This document shows positions 35,907 through 47,511 of a stretch of DNA of 64,000 bases, in pieces. Where the stretch lies: assembly GCA_020722565.1 (NCBI GenBank), contig DYKO01000006.1:62001-126000 (forward strand), in the 5' to 3' direction. The notes below the pieces were generated by a model. That model searched no databases, was not told where the DNA came from, and worked only from the letters and a program-made list of their open reading frames with translations. Source of the DNA: Rikenella microfusus. Lineage in GTDB: Bacteria > Bacteroidota > Bacteroidia > Bacteroidales > Tenuifilaceae. A program made the position numbers and the translations under genes. Numbering within the stretch: the first letter of the stretch is position 1; each line of letters opens with the position of its first letter.

Positions 35907-38792
35907 ATGAAATTAAAAAAAATCGTTGCGCTACTATTTATTATCAGCATTAGCATCAATATTTATGGTCAAATTGATGCTCAGCAGCAGAAAATCCGTC
36001 AAATTAAATTATCCAATGGGCTAACCGTAATTCTTGATGAGCAACACCACCAGCCCGAAGTGTTTGGTTTGATTGCCGTAAAGGCAGGCGGAAAGAACGA
36101 TCCTGCCGATGCAACCGGCATGGCTCATTATCAGGAACACATGCTCTTTAAGGGAACCAAAAAGCTGGGAACCATTAGCTGGGAAAAGGAAAAACCGCAT
36201 ATCGATAAGATATTTCAGCTCTACGATTCGTTGGGAAAAACAAAAGATCCTGAGGTGAGGGCAAAGATTCAGAAGGCAATAAATGACGAATCGATTGAAG
36301 CCAATAAGTATTCCATTCCCAACGAAATGAATAACCTGCTAAATGAGATGGGCTCATCGCTAATTAACGCAGGTACTGGCCCCGATCAAACCCTTTTTTA
36401 TAATAAGTTCCCAGCCAATCAAATTGAGCGTTGGCTCGACTTGTATGCTCATCGTTTCATGGAACCTGTGTTCCGTGGCTTCCAGGCCGAACTCGAGGTG
36501 GTTTATGAGGAAAAGAACCTATACAACGATCAGTTCCAGACCCGTTTGCTCGAGGAATTCCAAAAACAATTCTTCAAAAATCATCCCTATGGACAGCAAA
36601 CACTCATTGGAACCATCGAGGATCTCAAGAATCCGTCGCTAACCAAAATGTACCAGTTCTTTAAAACCTATTACATTCCCAATAATATGGCTCTCATCCT
36701 CTCTGGCGATTTTAATTCCGATCAAATTATCCCGATAATCGAGCAAAAGTTTGGGCAATGGAAGAGCGGAGTGGTTCCTGAACCTAAAAAATGGAAAGAG
36801 GATCCATTTAAGGGCAGAGAGTTTTATTCAGCAAAGCTCTCGCCAATTAAATTGGCCATTCTGGGATACCGTGCACCTAGCGCAACCGATGAGCGCAAGC
36901 ATTTGGTGGATGTAACCAATCGCATTTTAAACAATGGCTACTTAACAGGCTTACTCGACCGCTTGAGCATCGATGGCAAGGTACTTGTAGCAGAATCGAT
37001 GGCATTGCCCTACCACGATCATGGGGCTGTAGTGGTAATTGTTGTTCCTAAAATAGTAGGCCAAAGCCTTGAAAGTGCTGAAAAACTTGTTTTAGAGCAG
37101 ATTGAAAAGTTGAAAAATGGCGATTTTGACCAAGACATGCTCAATGCTATTAAATTGGAGATTTATCGAAACTATGCCACCAGAATGGAGAGCATTCAAA
37201 ACCGGGCACTCCTTCTGAGCGATGCCTTTACCCATGGCAAAAGTATCGACGAGGTGTTCAGCTATCCCGAAAAGGTTAAGGCTATTACAAAGGATGAGGT
37301 TGTTGCATTTGCAAATGAGATATTTGGCCTAAATTACTTGGCCTTTTACTCCAAAATGGGATTCCCTAAGAAGGAAAAAATTGCTAAGCCCGATTTCAAA
37401 CCCTTGATCTCCAATAAAAATGAACGAAGCGAGTATGCCCGTTACTTTGATACCATTCCCACACTTACACCAAAGTATAAATTCATTGATTTTGAGAGGG
37501 ATATCGAAGCAGTTGAGTTAAGCGGTGGTCATAAACTTTACAGGGTTGAAAATCCGTTAAACGATGTATTTTCTCTTGATATTGAATATAGGGTTGGAAC
37601 CGAAAGCCTTCCATTGCTAAAGTATGCTGCCAACAGTATGAACATGGCTGGTGCTGGCGAGTTTGATGTGAATAGGCTTAAAACTGAGTTTGCCAAATTG
37701 GGTTCATCAATTAATGTTTGGAGTTCAGAAAACGCCACCTACATTAATATAACGGGAGTTGAGCATAACCTTGAGCCCACGCTGAAACTTGTAGGTTTAT
37801 TCATTTCCGATCCCAAGCTGGAACAGTCAAAGATTAAAACTATAATTAATGGCGAAAAGGTCAACCGTAGGGTTGAACGCTCAGAACCCGATAACGTTGC
37901 TGATGCTCTTTTTGAGTTTGGACTTTACGGGGCTCAATCGAAATACATAAATCGATTAACAATGAGCGAGTTGAAGAAGCTCAAGGCTAAAGAACTTGTA
38001 GGAGCTTTTAAAGAGGCAACCCGTTGTCATGCCTCGGTTCGATACTGTGGTAGAAATGATATGGCTACCGTTGATTCTTATGTAAAGAAGTATATACCCC
38101 TTTCACAGTCTCCTATGGTGGATTCAGCGCCATTCGATAAGCCAAAAAAACAGTATGCCGAAAAAACTATTTTGTTTGTAAACAAGCCAAAGGCTCGGCA
38201 GAGCAAAATGTATGTTTTTGTAAATGGTAGCCCTTTTGATACAAACGATTCACCGTACATAGATGCCTTTAACGATTACTTTGGCGGTGGTTTTTCGGGT
38301 ATAATACTCCAAGAAATTAGGGAATTTCGTTCGTTGGCTTACTCTGCCGGTGGCTCTTTCCGTTATCCAAAAACCAAGGGTAGCCCTGTTGATTTTGTGG
38401 GTTATGTTGGCACGCAATCCGATAAAACCCTAACAGCAATGAAAACTCTCGACAGCCTTATTAACTTTATGCCTGCAAAACCCGAGCGTACCGAAATGAT
38501 TCGTAATCATCTGGAACTTTCTGCACAAACCCGCAGGCCTACATTTAGGGGCGTTGCAGCAAGTGTTGAATCATGGAAAAGGCAAGGTTTTAATAACGAT
38601 CCCTTAATTCTTAAGCTTCCGATTTACCGCTCGCTCTCCTGGAATGATATTGAAAATTTTTACAACCAACGGTTAAAGAATAAACCTACGGTTTACATGA
38701 TTGTTGGTGACCAAAAGAATATTGATATGAACCAGCTTACCAAGTATGGGAAAATAGTAAGGGTTAAAGAGCAAAAGCTATTTAGTAAGTAA
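35907..38792 (+). CDS. M16 family zinc metallopeptidase (insulinase/pitrilysin-like), exported
   Basis: A 961-residue peptidase. Residues ~1-21 form a signal peptide (ends YGQ), so it works in the periplasm or is attached to the envelope. The inverted zinc motif HxxEH is H74-Y-Q-E77-H78, in TGMAHYQEHMLFKGT, with the third ligand expected in the VVYEEKNLYND region about 75 residues later. The chain is two tandem M16 halves: ~30-490 active and ~530-960 inactive, the second with the RSLAYSAGGSFRYP segment that forms the R/Y pair contacting substrate. This is the single-chain layout of pitrilysin. It degrades unfolded or small peptides. It stands alone, ending in its own terminator. Confidence 0.94.
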   Translation: MKLKKIVALLFIISISINIYGQIDAQQQKIRQIKLSNGLTVILDEQHHQPEVFGLIAVKAGGKNDPADATGMAHYQEHMLFKGTKKLGTISWEKEKPHIDKIFQLYDSLGKTKDPEVRAKIQKAINDESIEANKYSIPNEMNNLLNEMGSSLINAGTGPDQTLFYNKFPANQIERWLDLYAHRFMEPVFRGFQAELEVVYEEKNLYNDQFQTRLLEEFQKQFFKNHPYGQQTLIGTIEDLKNPSLTKMYQFFKTYYIPNNMALILSGDFNSDQIIPIIEQKFGQWKSGVVPEPKKWKEDPFKGREFYSAKLSPIKLAILGYRAPSATDERKHLVDVTNRILNNGYLTGLLDRLSIDGKVLVAESMALPYHDHGAVVVIVVPKIVGQSLESAEKLVLEQIEKLKNGDFDQDMLNAIKLEIYRNYATRMESIQNRALLLSDAFTHGKSIDEVFSYPEKVKAITKDEVVAFANEIFGLNYLAFYSKMGFPKKEKIAKPDFKPLISNKNERSEYARYFDTIPTLTPKYKFIDFERDIEAVELSGGHKLYRVENPLNDVFSLDIEYRVGTESLPLLKYAANSMNMAGAGEFDVNRLKTEFAKLGSSINVWSSENATYINITGVEHNLEPTLKLVGLFISDPKLEQSKIKTIINGEKVNRRVERSEPDNVADALFEFGLYGAQSKYINRLTMSELKKLKAKELVGAFKEATRCHASVRYCGRNDMATVDSYVKKYIPLSQSPMVDSAPFDKPKKQYAEKTILFVNKPKARQSKMYVFVNGSPFDTNDSPYIDAFNDYFGGGFSGIILQEIREFRSLAYSAGGSFRYPKTKGSPVDFVGYVGTQSDKTLTAMKTLDSLINFMPAKPERTEMIRNHLELSAQTRRPTFRGVAASVESWKRQGFNNDPLILKLPIYRSLSWNDIENFYNQRLKNKPTVYMIVGDQKNIDMNQLTKYGKIVRVKEQKLFSK

Positions 38793-38817
38793 TAAACTCT
38801 AAGTAATGCATTGAGTG

Positions 38818-38851
38818 AAAGGCAGTCGGGTTGACTGCTTTTTTTATTTTT
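38818..38851 (+). terminator. Terminator of the M16 peptidase gene
   Basis: GCAGTC (38822-38827) pairs with GACTGC (38833-38838) around GGGTT, and flanking A and T residues extend the stem; seven T residues follow. Confidence 0.85.
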
Positions 38852-38881
38852 TATAACTTCATTCAATAAATAAATAGGCGT

Positions 38882-40450
38882 ATGATGAAGCAATTAACAA
38901 TAATAGCGATTTTGGCATTGTTTACTGTGTCGTGCCAAAGGAAAGAGTCTGATGAGCTGAGTAAAACCAAATATCTTGAAGAATTAACCATTAAGCAATT
39001 GCACGATGGGTATCGGTCTAAACAGTTTACTGTTCAAGATGTGGTAAGAGATTACCTGAAACGAATTGAGATAATAGATCAGACCGGTCCCTGTTTGAGC
39101 TCTATTATTTTCATTAATCCCCATGCCATGGAAATTGCAAGGGAGTTGGATAAAGAATTGGCAGAGGGTAAAATTCGAGGTCCTTTACATGGTGTTCCGG
39201 TAGTATTAAAGGATAATATCGAAACACTCGACTCCATGCCCACCACAGCGGGTGCAACAGTTTTAAGGAATAATTTTGTAGGCCGCGATAACTGGATTGC
39301 AGCCAAGTTGCGTCAGGCAGGTGCTGTAATTATAGCAAAGTCCAATTTAAGTGAATGGGCAAACTTTAGGGCAAGTCGCTCATCGAGTGGGTGGAGTGGG
39401 GTGGGAGGCCAAACCCGAAATCCATATATTCTCGACCGAAACCCCTGCGGTTCAAGTTCTGGTTCGGCTGTGGCCGTTTCAGCCAACCTTTGTGCATTTG
39501 CCATTGGTACCGAAACCGATGGTTCAATTGTATGCCCATCAAACAACAATGGGATTGTGGGGCTAAAGCCCACTGTTGGGCTTATTAGTCGCAGCGGCAT
39601 TATACCCATATCCCTTACACAGGATACACCCGGCCCAATGTGCCGTACAGTCGAAGATGTTGCCATTAGCCTTGGTGCTATGGTAGGTCCCAATTCCTGC
39701 GATTTTAAAACTTTGGATCCCAATGCCCGGTTTTATTCCGATTATACACAGTTTCTTAAAATGGACGGTCTGGTAGGCAAGCGAATAGGCTGGCTTACCA
39801 ACGTGTCGGGTTTCCATCATAGAGTTGACACTCTAATGAAGCAAGCAGTAAGAGATATGACCCGGTTGGGCGCCGAGGTGATTGAGGTAAATTTACCTAT
39901 TAGCAATCAAATTAGCAGCGCCGAATTTACTGTTCTTTTGTATGAATTTAAGGATGGTTTAGACAACTATTTTGCATCTTTAGGCCATAAAGCACCTGTA
40001 AAGAATATTGAAGAACTCATTACTTTTAATCGAAACGACAGTATAGAGCTTAGGTTTTTCGATCAACAGTTGTTAATCCTTGCTCAAAGCAAGGGCGATT
40101 TAAACTCTGATGAATATAAAAAAGCTCTTGAACTTATGTTGAATGGTATTCGACAAATGGGCATCGATCGCATTATGAACGAATATAAATTGGATTTACT
40201 AATAGCCCCTACCGGTTCCCCGGCCTGGAAAACCGATCTAATTTTAGGCGACAATTATATAGGTGGAAGTTCATCCTATGCAGCTATGTCGGGGTATCCC
40301 AGCATAACCGTACCAATGGGTAGTATTGATGGGTTACCGGTTGGCATATCGTTTATAGGAAAAGCCTGGAGTGAGGATGCTCTTATTGAAACTGCCTATG
40401 CCTATGAGCAGGGGACAAAGCACAGAATAAAACCTAAATTTTTGAAGTGA
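38882..40450 (+). CDS. Lipoprotein amidase (amidase signature family)
   Basis: A 522-residue member of the amidase signature family, which hydrolyses carboxamides with a Ser-cisSer-Lys triad. The triad is visible: K110 in PVVLKDNIE, cis-Ser S192 in CGSSSGSAV, and nucleophile S215 in GTETDGSIVCPS. The N-terminus is a lipoprotein signal with lipobox TVSC (C18), so the enzyme is exported and membrane-anchored, which rules out the GatA role in tRNA amidation. Peptide amides or cell-wall fragments are possible substrates. Length is typical of the exported family. The gene is single, convergent with the broken sensor kinase downstream. Confidence 0.92.
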   Translation: MMKQLTIIAILALFTVSCQRKESDELSKTKYLEELTIKQLHDGYRSKQFTVQDVVRDYLKRIEIIDQTGPCLSSIIFINPHAMEIARELDKELAEGKIRGPLHGVPVVLKDNIETLDSMPTTAGATVLRNNFVGRDNWIAAKLRQAGAVIIAKSNLSEWANFRASRSSSGWSGVGGQTRNPYILDRNPCGSSSGSAVAVSANLCAFAIGTETDGSIVCPSNNNGIVGLKPTVGLISRSGIIPISLTQDTPGPMCRTVEDVAISLGAMVGPNSCDFKTLDPNARFYSDYTQFLKMDGLVGKRIGWLTNVSGFHHRVDTLMKQAVRDMTRLGAEVIEVNLPISNQISSAEFTVLLYEFKDGLDNYFASLGHKAPVKNIEELITFNRNDSIELRFFDQQLLILAQSKGDLNSDEYKKALELMLNGIRQMGIDRIMNEYKLDLLIAPTGSPAWKTDLILGDNYIGGSSSYAAMSGYPSITVPMGSIDGLPVGISFIGKAWSEDALIETAYAYEQGTKHRIKPKFLK

Positions 40451-40478
40451 GTGACAAAATTCTTTCATTAAACTCAGT

Positions 40479-41887
40479 TTAATTGACCAAAGGTAAGGAT
40501 ACAACCACGATTGTACCCTTATTAATCTCAGAAAAGAACTTGATGCTCCCCTTGTGTTCATTTATAATTTTATAAGCAATTGAAAGTCCTAAACCCTTGC
40601 CCAGTTGAGGGCTTTTAGTTGTAAAGAACGGTTCGGTTATTCTGGGTAAAATATCCCTTTCAATGCCACACCCATTGTCCTGAATGGAAATAGTAGCGTG
40701 TTGGTTATCGATTTCTGTAACCACATTAATCTCCCCTTGATGCTCGATTGCTTGAATAGCGTTCAGTAGAATGTTAGTAAATACTTGGTGTAGCTTTCCA
40801 ATATTCCTTTTAATCCTTATATCGCTATCAGCATATTTTTTTGGATTTGAATTCTATCCTTATACTGGTTTTGTAAAATAAGCAAGCAATTATCAACAAT
40901 TGCATGGATATTACAATCATCATTAAGTTCCTTACTATCCTTGCTGAATTGATTTAACCCCCGAACAATTCCGGTAATCCTATCAATTCCTAGTTTTATG
41001 CTATCTAGTAATGGCGATACTTTTTCCAGATAATCCGGAAGATCAATTGTGAAAAAGTTGATAAGTCCAGGATAAGATCCCATGATAAAGTTAAGCGGAT
41101 TATTAATCTCATGGGCCACACCTGCTGTTAGGACACCTAGCGAGGCCATTTTCTCCGCTTCAAACAACTTCATCTGAGCAACCTTGAGGTTGTAAAGTGC
41201 ATCCTCAAGTTCAGACTTTTGTTTTGAAACAAGTTCGTTTTTCTTATTAAGTTCTTCATTAATTGATTTAAGTTCCTCATTGGCGGAATTTAGTTAAGAA
41301 GTACAATCAACAACGAGTTTCTCGAGGTTGTTCCTGTAGTTCAAGATATTGTTATGTAACCGGGCATTCTGAATTGCAATTGCGAGTTGGTTAGCAACCG
41401 TTTGGGCAAGAGCAACCTCATGAGTGGTAAATTTTCTTGAACGATTACATGTCCCCAGCATTAACACCCCTATGGCTTCATTCTGCTGTACAAAAGGTAA
41501 ATATAGCAAGCTTCTCAGGTTGCGATGTTTTACCACCATTGCCTCCGCAGGCGATAAATCAGCGGTTAAAGTGTCATCAAGAACAACAGGTTTCAGCTCA
41601 CTAATAGATTTTTTAATATGAGGGTGATCTTCAAGCCCGGCCTTTCTTAGCGCTTCTGGCATATCGGGGCTGAGCGGAGGTGTTGTGGCCCTCAACCAAA
41701 GTTTCTGTTCATTCTCCAGAATGTAAAAAGCGGAACTCTCAATTTGGAGCAACCTCGACATTCCATCACTTATTGTTTGGAGTACACTATCGCAGTCGAA
41801 GGAACTAATAATACTATGTCCTATCTTAATTATTGTATTTAGCTCGTTCAGTAGCTTTTTCTTTTTATATTTTTCAAGAGTTACCAT
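40479..41887 (-). pseudogene. GAF-domain sensor histidine kinase, broken by a stop and a frameshift
   Basis: Read from ATG 41887 the gene encodes a GAF domain (~residues 15-180), a coiled-coil linker, HisKA with H-box GVLTAGVAHEINNP, and HATPase_c with N-box (TNILLNAIQAI), G1 DNGCGI and G2 GKGLGLSIAY, ending LPLVN. Two lesions break it. At 41294-41296 the codon is TAA, directly after VVDCTS and before LNSANEELK in the same frame; a Gln codon (CAA) fits this place in relatives. At 40836-40842 a homopolymer of seven (A on the coding strand) needs one more base for the N-box region to stay in frame. The intact product would be ~470 residues, soluble, with no receiver domain. No response regulator is adjacent. 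Real decay and sequence error are both possible. Confidence 0.85.
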
Positions 41888-42044
41888 AGCCCTTCAAAAC
41901 TAGAATTAATTCTTGCCCAAATCAGTTTGCTATAATAAATTTACAAGAAAATGTTATAAAGTAAAGAGGTAAAAATTAAAATTTTCACCGATTGAGAAAA
42001 TCATGGGTAAACAGTAACTTACCATTCTTTTTTTATCAACCTTT

Positions 42045-42074
42045 ATGATTTTTAAGAAAAATCATGTAGGTTTG
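42045..42074 (+). promoter_or_regulatory. Palindrome next to the -7 element of the WG-repeat gene
   Basis: ATGATTTTT (42045-42053) and AAAAATCAT (42057-42065) form a perfect 9-bp dyad with a 3-base centre. It ends one base before TAGGTTTG (42067-42074), a good TAnnTTTG -7 element, so it covers the -33 region. This position suits a repressor or activator site. Confidence 0.5.
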
Positions 42075-42132
42075 TATAATAGTATAGCTGAGTTGGCAAG
42101 AAACTCAACTTTAATTAGATAAAAAGTTGACT

Positions 42133-43032
42133 ATGCAAAAATATCTACTCGCATTTCTGGTGATTTTGGTGTTTGGAATAGCCCATGGTCAGCAGGCTGG
42201 TGGGAAAAAACGACAATCCAAGGGGCCTTATCCCAGCGATTGGGTTATTGTTGAAAAAGGGGGGCTGTACGGTTTTATTTCCAGTACCGGAAAGGAAATA
42301 ATTAAGCCTCAATACACACGTATTCATCCCTTCGATGAGCTTCAGCGAGGTTGGGCGATGGTTGAAAAGGATGGATTTGTAGGATTTATTTCCACAGACG
42401 GGAAAGAGGTTATTAAGCCCCAGTACACTAAAATATATCCTTTTGGCGAAATACAACGCGGGTGGGCTTTGGTTGAGGTAAATGGCAAGTTCGGGTTTAT
42501 TTCGGCTGATGGTCGTGAAATTATCAAACCTATTTATAGCAAAGTTAACCCCTTTGGCGAATTTTATAAGAATTTGGCCATGGTGGAGCACGATGGCCTT
42601 TTTGGATTTATCTCAATCGAGGGTCGAGAGGTACTAAAACCCCAGTACCAAAAGGTGCATCCTTTTGGCGAGTACCAAAAGGATTGGGCCCTTGTGGAAA
42701 AGGATGGATTGTTGGGATTTATCAATGGTGAGGGAAAAGAAATTTTAAAACCTCAGTATAGCAAGATTAATAATTTTGGTGAGTATCAGAAAACCTGGGC
42801 GCTTGTTCAGCGCGATAACTATTTAGGGTTTATCGATATCTATGGCAAGGAGATCGTTAAGCTTCAATACACACAAATTATGCCTTTCGATCAGGTGCAA
42901 AAGGGCTGGGCCCTAGTTGAACGCGATGGCCTTTGGGGATTCATCTCCAGCGATGGGAAAGAGGTGGTTAAACCCCGTTACGAAAAGATTAGTGTAAATG
43001 ACTCCTCTGCCTTTAACAAAATGAAGCCATAA
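42133..43032 (+). CDS. Exported WG-repeat protein
   Basis: A 299-residue protein from ATG 42133 (an in-frame TTG two codons earlier is less likely). Residues 1-~20 are a signal peptide ending AHGQ. The rest is seven tandem WG (KWG) repeats of about 36-37 residues with the pattern W(A/V)xVExDGxxGFIxxxGKEIxKPQYxxxxPFGExQ, followed by a short tail. The sixth unit is the most divergent (NYLGFIDIYGKEIVKLQY). WG repeats form beta structures and are thought to mediate binding in the envelope; no enzyme domain is present. It stands alone behind a palindrome-overlapped promoter. Confidence 0.9.
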   Translation: MQKYLLAFLVILVFGIAHGQQAGGKKRQSKGPYPSDWVIVEKGGLYGFISSTGKEIIKPQYTRIHPFDELQRGWAMVEKDGFVGFISTDGKEVIKPQYTKIYPFGEIQRGWALVEVNGKFGFISADGREIIKPIYSKVNPFGEFYKNLAMVEHDGLFGFISIEGREVLKPQYQKVHPFGEYQKDWALVEKDGLLGFINGEGKEILKPQYSKINNFGEYQKTWALVQRDNYLGFIDIYGKEIVKLQYTQIMPFDQVQKGWALVERDGLWGFISSDGKEVVKPRYEKISVNDSSAFNKMKP

Positions 43033-43311
43033 ATCTTGGCCTTGTTATAACCATTAAGTCCAAAAATAAAATATTACAGGTTTAAATACCTTATTATTGC
43101 AGGCTAGTTGTTGTTTGCATCTTTATGCTTTACTCCTGTATTTAAGTTTGTTGGGCAAGTAATCTCTTCGCCTTGTAAGTGCTCTCATTTTATCTTTAAC
43201 CTTTATCATTTAAAATTTGTGATCATCTTTCTCCCAAAGTGCCATTTAGTCCCTAATATCTCATTTTTAACTTTTAATTAGCTTTTTCTTATACACTTTC
43301 CCCATCCCATT

Positions 43312-43342
43312 ATTGCAAATAAAATTATTTTAACTAAATTTG
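43312..43342 (+). promoter_or_regulatory. Promoter of the methionine operon
   Basis: ATTG (43312-43315), a 19-base spacer, and TAAATTTG (43335-43342) match the Bacteroidota consensus TTTG-N19-TAnnTTTG well. It lies about 40 bases upstream of the SAM riboswitch. Confidence 0.75.
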
Positions 43343-43381
43343 CAGATATAACTGCCATTCTTTTTAGTCAAAAGAAAGGTT

Positions 43382-43494
43382 AGAATTATAGAGAAGAGCA
43401 GAGAGAACAGGCTCAGCGAAGCTCTAGCAACCTGTCCACCAAGGGCAAGGTGCTAAAACCTGACCCGAATAGGGTGATTATAACTCTAAACTTT
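43382..43494 (+). promoter_or_regulatory. SAM-I (S-box) riboswitch controlling the methionine operon
   Basis: The conserved S-box core is readable: AGAGCAGAGAGAACAGGCTC, then GCTCTAGCAACCTG, then CAAGGTGCTAAAACCTGA, then a short P4 (CCC...GGG) and GTGAT. The outer P1 helix pairs AGAATTATA (43382-43390) with TATAACTCT (about 43480-43488), with one mismatch. S-box RNAs bind S-adenosylmethionine and shut off methionine genes; the five genes downstream are all methionine synthesis genes. No strong terminator follows the aptamer, so control may be by blocking translation or through the long leader. Confidence 0.9.
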
Positions 43495-45057
<1,563 letters not shown>

Positions 45058-45098
45058 AATGTTTATCTTTTTATCTCTTTAATACAAATTGATGAATC

Positions 45099-46121
45099 AT
45101 GAAGGTAACCGAGGGAAACTTTGAAATTGGTGAGTTAGCATTGGAAAGCGGGGTATTGCTATCAAACGTAAATATTCGGTTTCACATTTTAGGCGATATA
45201 TCACAAAATAGCGATCGGGTGATATGGATTTGTCATGCATTTACGGCCAACAGCAATCCCGCCGATTGGTGGCCCGAAATGGTGGGCGATTCCAAAATTT
45301 TTGACACCAATCGATATCCTGTTGTGTGTGCCAACATAATTGGTTCCTGTTACGGCACAACAGGGCCAACATCCGTAAATCTCCAAACCGGTAAGCCCTA
45401 CCTCAGGGATTTCCCTTTGGTTACCTTTCGCGATGTGGTTAATGCCCACCAGCAGCTAAAGGAGCATCTTGGAATAAAACAGATTTGGGTGCTGATAGGC
45501 GGATCAATTGGGGGCTTTCAGGCTATGGAGTGGGAGTGTACCTTTCCGGGTACTGCACAAAACTTAATTCTAATTGCCACAGCAGTTGAGGCTTCGCCAT
45601 GGGTTAGAGCATTCAGCCAATCGCAGCGGCTGGCAATACTTGCCGATCAAACCTTTTTGAACTCGGAGCCCAACGGGGGTAAGGCTGGACTTAAGGCAGC
45701 TCGAAGCATTGCACTTCTCAGCTACCGGGGGCGTAGTGGCTACAACTTTACCCAGCAGGATACCGACCCAGGTCTTCTTTCTGATTATAAGGCCTGCACC
45801 TATCAGGATTACCAGGGCGAAAAACTGGTAAACCGCTTCGATGCCTACAGCTATTTTGCCCTTACCCACATGCTCGATTCCCACAACATTGGCAGAGGAC
45901 GGGGCAGCTGTAGCAAAGCTCTGAAAAGAATTATAGCTCGAACATTGGTTGTGGGAATCGATTCCGATATTCTTTTCCCCCTTGAGGAGCAGCAGTTCCT
46001 AGCACGCCATATTCCGGATTCATCATACGGAGTGATTCATTCTAATTTCTGTCACGATGGTTTTTTAATTGAGCATAAGCAGCTCTCTGATATCATTTTT
46101 GAATTCCTGAACAACATGTAA
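45099..46121 (+). CDS. metX: Homoserine O-acetyltransferase
   Basis: MetX activates homoserine with acetyl-CoA, giving the substrate of MetY. The 340-residue protein has the alpha/beta-hydrolase fold: HAFTANSNPADWWPEMVG forms the oxyanion region, the nucleophile is S136 in GGSIGGFQAMEW, the acid is the Asp in GIDSDILFP and the base is the His in CHDGFLIE. The long helical lid (SQRLAILADQ to DAYSYFALTHMLDSHNI) matches MetX rather than ordinary esterases. Some MetX-like proteins use succinyl-CoA; the acyl choice cannot be settled here, but the MetY partner favours acetyl. It lies between metY and hom and shares the SAM riboswitch. Confidence 0.94.
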   Translation: MKVTEGNFEIGELALESGVLLSNVNIRFHILGDISQNSDRVIWICHAFTANSNPADWWPEMVGDSKIFDTNRYPVVCANIIGSCYGTTGPTSVNLQTGKPYLRDFPLVTFRDVVNAHQQLKEHLGIKQIWVLIGGSIGGFQAMEWECTFPGTAQNLILIATAVEASPWVRAFSQSQRLAILADQTFLNSEPNGGKAGLKAARSIALLSYRGRSGYNFTQQDTDPGLLSDYKACTYQDYQGEKLVNRFDAYSYFALTHMLDSHNIGRGRGSCSKALKRIIARTLVVGIDSDILFPLEEQQFLARHIPDSSYGVIHSNFCHDGFLIEHKQLSDIIFEFLNNM

Positions 46122-46133
46122 CAACCTAAAGCA

Positions 46134-47447
46134 ATGGAAACGCTAACACTTCATAAAGTAAAACAGGAAAAACAGAATCAAAATAATCGACAGGTAATTG
46201 GATTATTTGGACTTGGCAATGTGGGTAATGCTCTTTATTATGTAATTACCTCACTACCAAACTATAAAGTTGTAATCAAACTAATTTGCGTGAAGCAGCG
46301 TGGCAAGCAGCGAAAGGTTCCGCAAAACCTTATCACTTACAATGCCGATGAAATACTTAACGACCCTGAAATAAACCTGGTGGTTGAGTTAATTGATAAC
46401 GTTCAGGATGCCTATCAAATTGTAAAATCAGCACTAATTAAAGGGAAAAGCGTGGTGTCAGGTAATAAAACCATGCTGGCACATCATTTACCTGAGCTAA
46501 TTGCCATTCAGCAGGAAAAAGGTGTAGCCCTGCTTTACGATGCTTCTGCCTGCGGTAGCATTCCTGTAATCCGAAATCTTGAGGAGTACTACGATAACGA
46601 TCTGCTAAAATCGATTAGGGGCATCCTCAATGGTTCCATCAATTACATTCTTTCCCGTTTATTCGATAATGGTTGCAATTACCAGTCAGCCCTTAGTAAA
46701 GCACAACAACTTGGGTTTGCCGAGAGCAATCCCGATTTTGACGTGCTGGGATTTGATGCCCTTTACAAGTTGATAATTCTTGCAGTTCATGGTTTTGGCA
46801 CTTACGTTAGTCCCAGCGATGCCTTTTGTTATGGCATAAATAGCATTTCTCCGTTAGACATTCAATACGCAAGAGAGAAGGGGAAGAAAATTAAGCTGGT
46901 AGCCCAACTTGTAAAGCTCGATGCATCCAACTTTACCCTGTTTGTTTTACCCACGTATATTGATCCATCGGACTATATCTACAGTGTTGATAATGAGTTT
47001 AATGGTGTAGTTATTGAGGGTGAGTACTACGATCGTCAATTCATGTTTGGCAAGGGTGCTGGTGGTTTCCCTACGGGTTCTGCAGTACTTAGCGACATTA
47101 CCGCCCTGTTCCATAACTACCGATACGAGTACAAGAAAATGAACTACTTTGTACCCCTCCAATACAGCACCGACGTGGAGCTGGAGCTCTATATCCGTTA
47201 CCATAATCTTACCGATGTTAACATTCTGAGCCGCCGTATCACGATTGAGCAGCATGTGGCTGCCCAATACCGATGGGAAATTGCTCGTGTTAAACTTTCG
47301 GAACTGATAAGGGTAAAGTATCTGTTGTTCCAACTTAATATTTTTATTGCCTTTACAGGAAGCTTAGCATTCAAACCAATTGACAAAACCACCCTTGAAG
47401 GGGTAAATTGCACATCAGATTATCATTCTGTAATTGATGCATTTTAA
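46134..47447 (+). CDS. hom: Homoserine dehydrogenase
   Basis: This enzyme reduces aspartate semialdehyde to homoserine with NAD(P)H, feeding MetX. The 437-residue protein begins with a ~15-residue polar extension and then the Rossmann motif GLFGLGNVGNAL. SGNKTMLAHHLPEL, YDASACGSIPVIRNL and RGILNGSINYILS carry the catalytic region, and FGKGAGGFPTGSAVLSDI is the characteristic cofactor/substrate loop. There is no aspartate kinase domain and I do not recognise a C-terminal ACT domain, so feedback by threonine is doubtful. It lies 12 bases after metX and 64 bases before metH, which suggests a copy devoted to methionine and controlled by the riboswitch. Confidence 0.93.
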   Translation: METLTLHKVKQEKQNQNNRQVIGLFGLGNVGNALYYVITSLPNYKVVIKLICVKQRGKQRKVPQNLITYNADEILNDPEINLVVELIDNVQDAYQIVKSALIKGKSVVSGNKTMLAHHLPELIAIQQEKGVALLYDASACGSIPVIRNLEEYYDNDLLKSIRGILNGSINYILSRLFDNGCNYQSALSKAQQLGFAESNPDFDVLGFDALYKLIILAVHGFGTYVSPSDAFCYGINSISPLDIQYAREKGKKIKLVAQLVKLDASNFTLFVLPTYIDPSDYIYSVDNEFNGVVIEGEYYDRQFMFGKGAGGFPTGSAVLSDITALFHNYRYEYKKMNYFVPLQYSTDVELELYIRYHNLTDVNILSRRITIEQHVAAQYRWEIARVKLSELIRVKYLLFQLNIFIAFTGSLAFKPIDKTTLEGVNCTSDYHSVIDAF

Positions 47448-47511
47448 TGAAAACCAATGTCCCTTGGTTGGAGCGCACTTTATATCGTTAATTTTGATAG
47501 ATGTTTAGGTG

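Noticed and set aside
42160-43000. CRISPR-like regular repeats
   Set aside because: The periodicity (~110 bases) comes from seven WG protein repeats; there are no identical short repeats with unique spacers.
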